Shown: positions 52,025 to 53,585 of the stretch, piece after piece | Layout: each line of letters opens with the position of its first letter | Numbering within the stretch: the stretch's first letter is position 1 | DNA from: an uncultured Sporosarcina sp. | Lineage (GTDB): Bacteria > Bacillota > Bacilli > Bacillales_A > Planococcaceae | DNA: 53,585 bases | Assembly (NCBI GenBank): GCA_947644645.1 | Contig: CANSAF010000013.1 | Location: 1-53,585 of the forward strand | Reading direction: 5' to 3' | Notes under the pieces: model-generated | What the model was told of the DNA's origin: nothing | The model's input: only the letters and a program-made list of their open reading frames with translations | Databases searched by the model: none | Made by a program: the position numbers and the translations under genes

Positions 52025-52722
52025 TACTTGTCCCTCTGTGCTTTCAACCAATTGGCTTCCGCTTCGGCAATTCTACGATATTCAGGAACGAAATGATGAA
52101 CTTCCTCTTTTGTTTCCATCTGTTCAGCCACATAAATTAATGAAGAAGCCCTTGGTAAATTAAATTGAACGGGTGCAATCACTGCTCGTTCTTCTAACAT
52201 TTCTTTAATCATTTCCTCATATAATGCTACATCTGTCCCAATAAATAAGATAGGTTCTTCAACTTTTCTAAGATTTTCTAATAAATCTTCAATTAAAATA
52301 TGTTGATCTTCCATTTTTTCAGTAACAATCCCATTTTTCATTTCAAAAAGACCCGCATATACATGGTTTCTCCGCGCATCAATTAACGGACAAACTAAAC
52401 CATTAAAGAACAATCCATTCATTGCTAATGCTTTTAAACTCGATACACCAACTAGCGGCTTCTTTAATGTCCATGCCAATGTTTTGGCGATCGTAACACC
52501 AATTCTGACGCCGGTATACGAACCAGGACCTTCTGCCACTGCAATAACATCAATATCAGCTGGCGTTAAGTTTACACGCTTAAAAGCTTCTTCTATTGCC
52601 GGCATCGCACGCAATGAATGATTAATTTTTGCTGAAGTGTTTTCTTCAGTGATTACTTTTCCATCTTCTACAATTGCAATGGAAAGTGGTATATTCGCTG
52701 TATCAATCCCTAACCAAATCAT
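52024..52722 (-). CDS. tsaB: t6A biosynthesis protein TsaB
   Basis: 232 residues of the ASKHA fold: LGIDTANIPLSIAIVEDGK, VAEGPGSYTGVRIGVTIAKTLA and PLIDARRNHVYAGLFE. It lacks the metal-binding HxxxH of TsaD, as normal for TsaB, and heterodimerises with TsaD. Starts within the tsaE stop (ATGA). Confidence 0.97.
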   Translation of the reverse strand: MIWLGIDTANIPLSIAIVEDGKVITEENTSAKINHSLRAMPAIEEAFKRVNLTPADIDVIAVAEGPGSYTGVRIGVTIAKTLAWTLKKPLVGVSSLKALAMNGLFFNGLVCPLIDARRNHVYAGLFEMKNGIVTEKMEDQHILIEDLLENLRKVEEPILFIGTDVALYEEMIKEMLEERAVIAPVQFNLPRASSLIYVAEQMETKEEVHHFVPEYRRIAEAEANWLKAQRDK

Positions 52723-53171
52723 ATTTGTAACTCCCTACATATTTTTTCAAATCTTTCACCCTTTGGAATAAGCGTGATTAATCGCTCATGCTCTCCCTCA
52801 CGAGTGATTTTTATTTCCAAGCGTTCTTTTGGTAAATCCTCTTCAATTAGATGTGCCCACTCCACAACCGTAATTGCATCACCATAAAAAATCTCTTCCC
52901 AACCAAGATCCTCATCACTACCTTCGAGTCTATACACATCTAAATGATTCAATGCATAATGTCCTTCATATTGCTTCATAATTGTAAATGTCGGACTACT
53001 GACAACTCGATGAATCCCTAGTTCCTTCGCTAAAGCCTGTGTAAACGTTGTTTTACCTGCCCCTAAATCTCCCTCTAATGTAATTACATCTGGCGGCATT
53101 AAATAGGGTACTAATTGTTTTGCAAATACTTTTGTATCATCAAGGCTATAAACTTTAAATGCCCTCTGCAT
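52719..53171 (-). CDS. tsaE: t6A biosynthesis ATPase TsaE
   Basis: 150 residues. P-loop LEGDLGAGKTTFTQALA, SSPTFTIMKQYEG (switch I), LNHLDVYRLEG (Walker B region) and ITVVEWAHLIEEDLP are the TsaE signature blocks. It hydrolyses ATP to reset the TsaBD complex. The ATG at 53171 is 9 bases after GGAGGG; earlier in-frame starts at 53180 and 53228 fit worse. First gene of the operon. Confidence 0.96.
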   Translation of the reverse strand: MQRAFKVYSLDDTKVFAKQLVPYLMPPDVITLEGDLGAGKTTFTQALAKELGIHRVVSSPTFTIMKQYEGHYALNHLDVYRLEGSDEDLGWEEIFYGDAITVVEWAHLIEEDLPKERLEIKITREGEHERLITLIPKGERFEKICRELQI

Positions 53172-53371
53172 GATCTTCATCCCTCCATCATTGTAAAAAT
53201 ATATCAAGATTAATTTCAATCCAATCAATGAGAAGAATAATCTTCAATTCTTTATTCATTAACTTATTTTTAAAAGCCTATCCTATCATCATACAACTAA
53301 AATTCAAAAATATCATTATTCACCACATTAGCAATGGAGGTAGATATTTGCTGTTGAATGAATATTTTTAT

Positions 53372-53409
53372 AGAAAAAAACCGATTTCGGTAGATTCCGA
53401 AATCGGTTG
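53372..53409 (-). terminator. Terminator after the 5S-tRNA-Asp unit
   Basis: ACCGATTTCGG (53380-53390) / CCGAAATCGGT (53397-53407) with a 6-base loop and T7 on the minus strand, 16 bases past the tRNA. Confidence 0.88.
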
Positions 53410-53424
53410 TAAGTTTTAATTTAA

Positions 53425-53500
53425 TGGCGGTCCCGACGGGAATCGAACCCGCGATCTCCTGCGTGACAGGCAGGCATGTTAACCGCTACACCACGGGACC
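53425..53500 (-). tRNA. tRNA-Asp (anticodon GTC)
   Basis: 76 bases including encoded CCA. Acceptor GGTCCCG/CGGGACC, D arm GTGTAGCGGTTAACAT, anticodon stem CCTGC/GCAGG with loop CTGTCAC (anticodon GTC), and T arm CGGGTTCGAATCCCG. It lies directly after the 5S rRNA gene on the same strand, so it belongs to the rRNA transcription unit. Confidence 0.98.
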
Positions 53501-53529
53501 ATATATGTAAATTACTAAAAGTATAAGAG

Positions 53530-53585
53530 ATTGGCAACGTCCTACTCTTGCAGGGGCTAACCCCAACTACCATCGGCGCTGAAGA
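53530..53585 (-). rRNA. rrf: 5S ribosomal RNA, 3' end (cut by window edge)
   Basis: The minus strand reads CGCCGATGGTAGTTGGGG, then GCAAGAGTAGGACGTTGCC, the conserved 3' part of bacterial 5S rRNA. The 5' half lies beyond position 53585. The exact 3' end is estimated. Confidence 0.93.

Noticed and set aside
53228-53419. 63-codon plus-strand frame between tsaE and tRNA-Asp
   Set aside because: No ribosome binding site, low-complexity composition, and it overlaps the rRNA/tRNA terminator.

Overview
The window is a low-GC Bacillota chromosome segment, most likely Bacillales. I lean towards Planococcaceae/Caryophanaceae from protein style and gene order, but that is inference. Supporting signs are AGGAGG-type ribosome binding sites with many TTG/GTG starts, SAM-I (S-box) riboswitches on methionine genes, a CIRCE-controlled groESL operon, B. 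subtilis-type families (YkkCD, YitJ, MetI, PaiA, YknXYZ, YxlEFG, YdiF) and a right end that matches the B. subtilis tsaEBD-rimI / ydiF / rex / tat / ydiL / groESL neighbourhood. Almost all of it is core or common accessory chromosome. I see no prophage, IS element, CRISPR array or defence island.

Layout. 1-3.7 kb: paired SMR exporters, an orphan ABC ATPase, a lipid kinase, PhnA and an O6-methylguanine-DNA methyltransferase. 3.9-10.5 kb: methionine block, with S-box/metI and S-box/yitJ-metE flanking a flavin reductase. 10.6-19.7 kb: YknXYZ (MacAB-like) exporter, CDF metal exporter, NSS transporter, a large Lon-like protease and PaiA. 19.8-22.8 kb: XRE regulator plus YxlE/F/G-like ABC operon. 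22.9-26 kb: a dead luciferase-like monooxygenase tail, then a class III aminotransferase with a YjiH-type permease. 26-34.4 kb: rhodanese, NdpA-like protein, EAL-HDOD protein, DHH-CBS-nucleotidyltransferase fusion, SLAP-type protein, a secreted triple-repeat protein and a second EAL-HDOD paralogue. 34.8-43.2 kb: MarR/MFS, small and lipoprotein genes, PatB-like C-S lyase, a secreted alkaline phosphatase behind PHO boxes, a frameshifted alpha/beta hydrolase and a membrane protein with two NAD-binding-like domains. 43.3-53.6 kb: groESL, CPBP protease, TatC/TatA, Rex, the ABC-F protein YdiF, a DnaA-box cluster, the t6A operon tsaE-tsaB-rimI-tsaD, tRNA-Asp and the 3' end of a 5S rRNA.

How the parts work together. 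Under low SAM the two S-boxes should turn on transsulfuration/sulfhydrylation (MetI), methylenetetrahydrofolate reduction (YitJ) and homocysteine methylation (MetE). No metC follows metI, but the PatB-like lyase 33 kb away could supply the C-S lyase step. The t6A genes are translationally coupled by ATGA/TAATG overlaps. Among the least expected signals are a cluster of four exact DnaA boxes (plus two near matches) between ydiF and tsaD, Shine-Dalgarno sequences embedded in inverted repeats upstream of two genes, a terminator-like leader before one EAL-HDOD gene, PHO-type hexamers at 11-bp period before the alkaline phosphatase, and a secreted protein built from three copies of a module I do not recognise.
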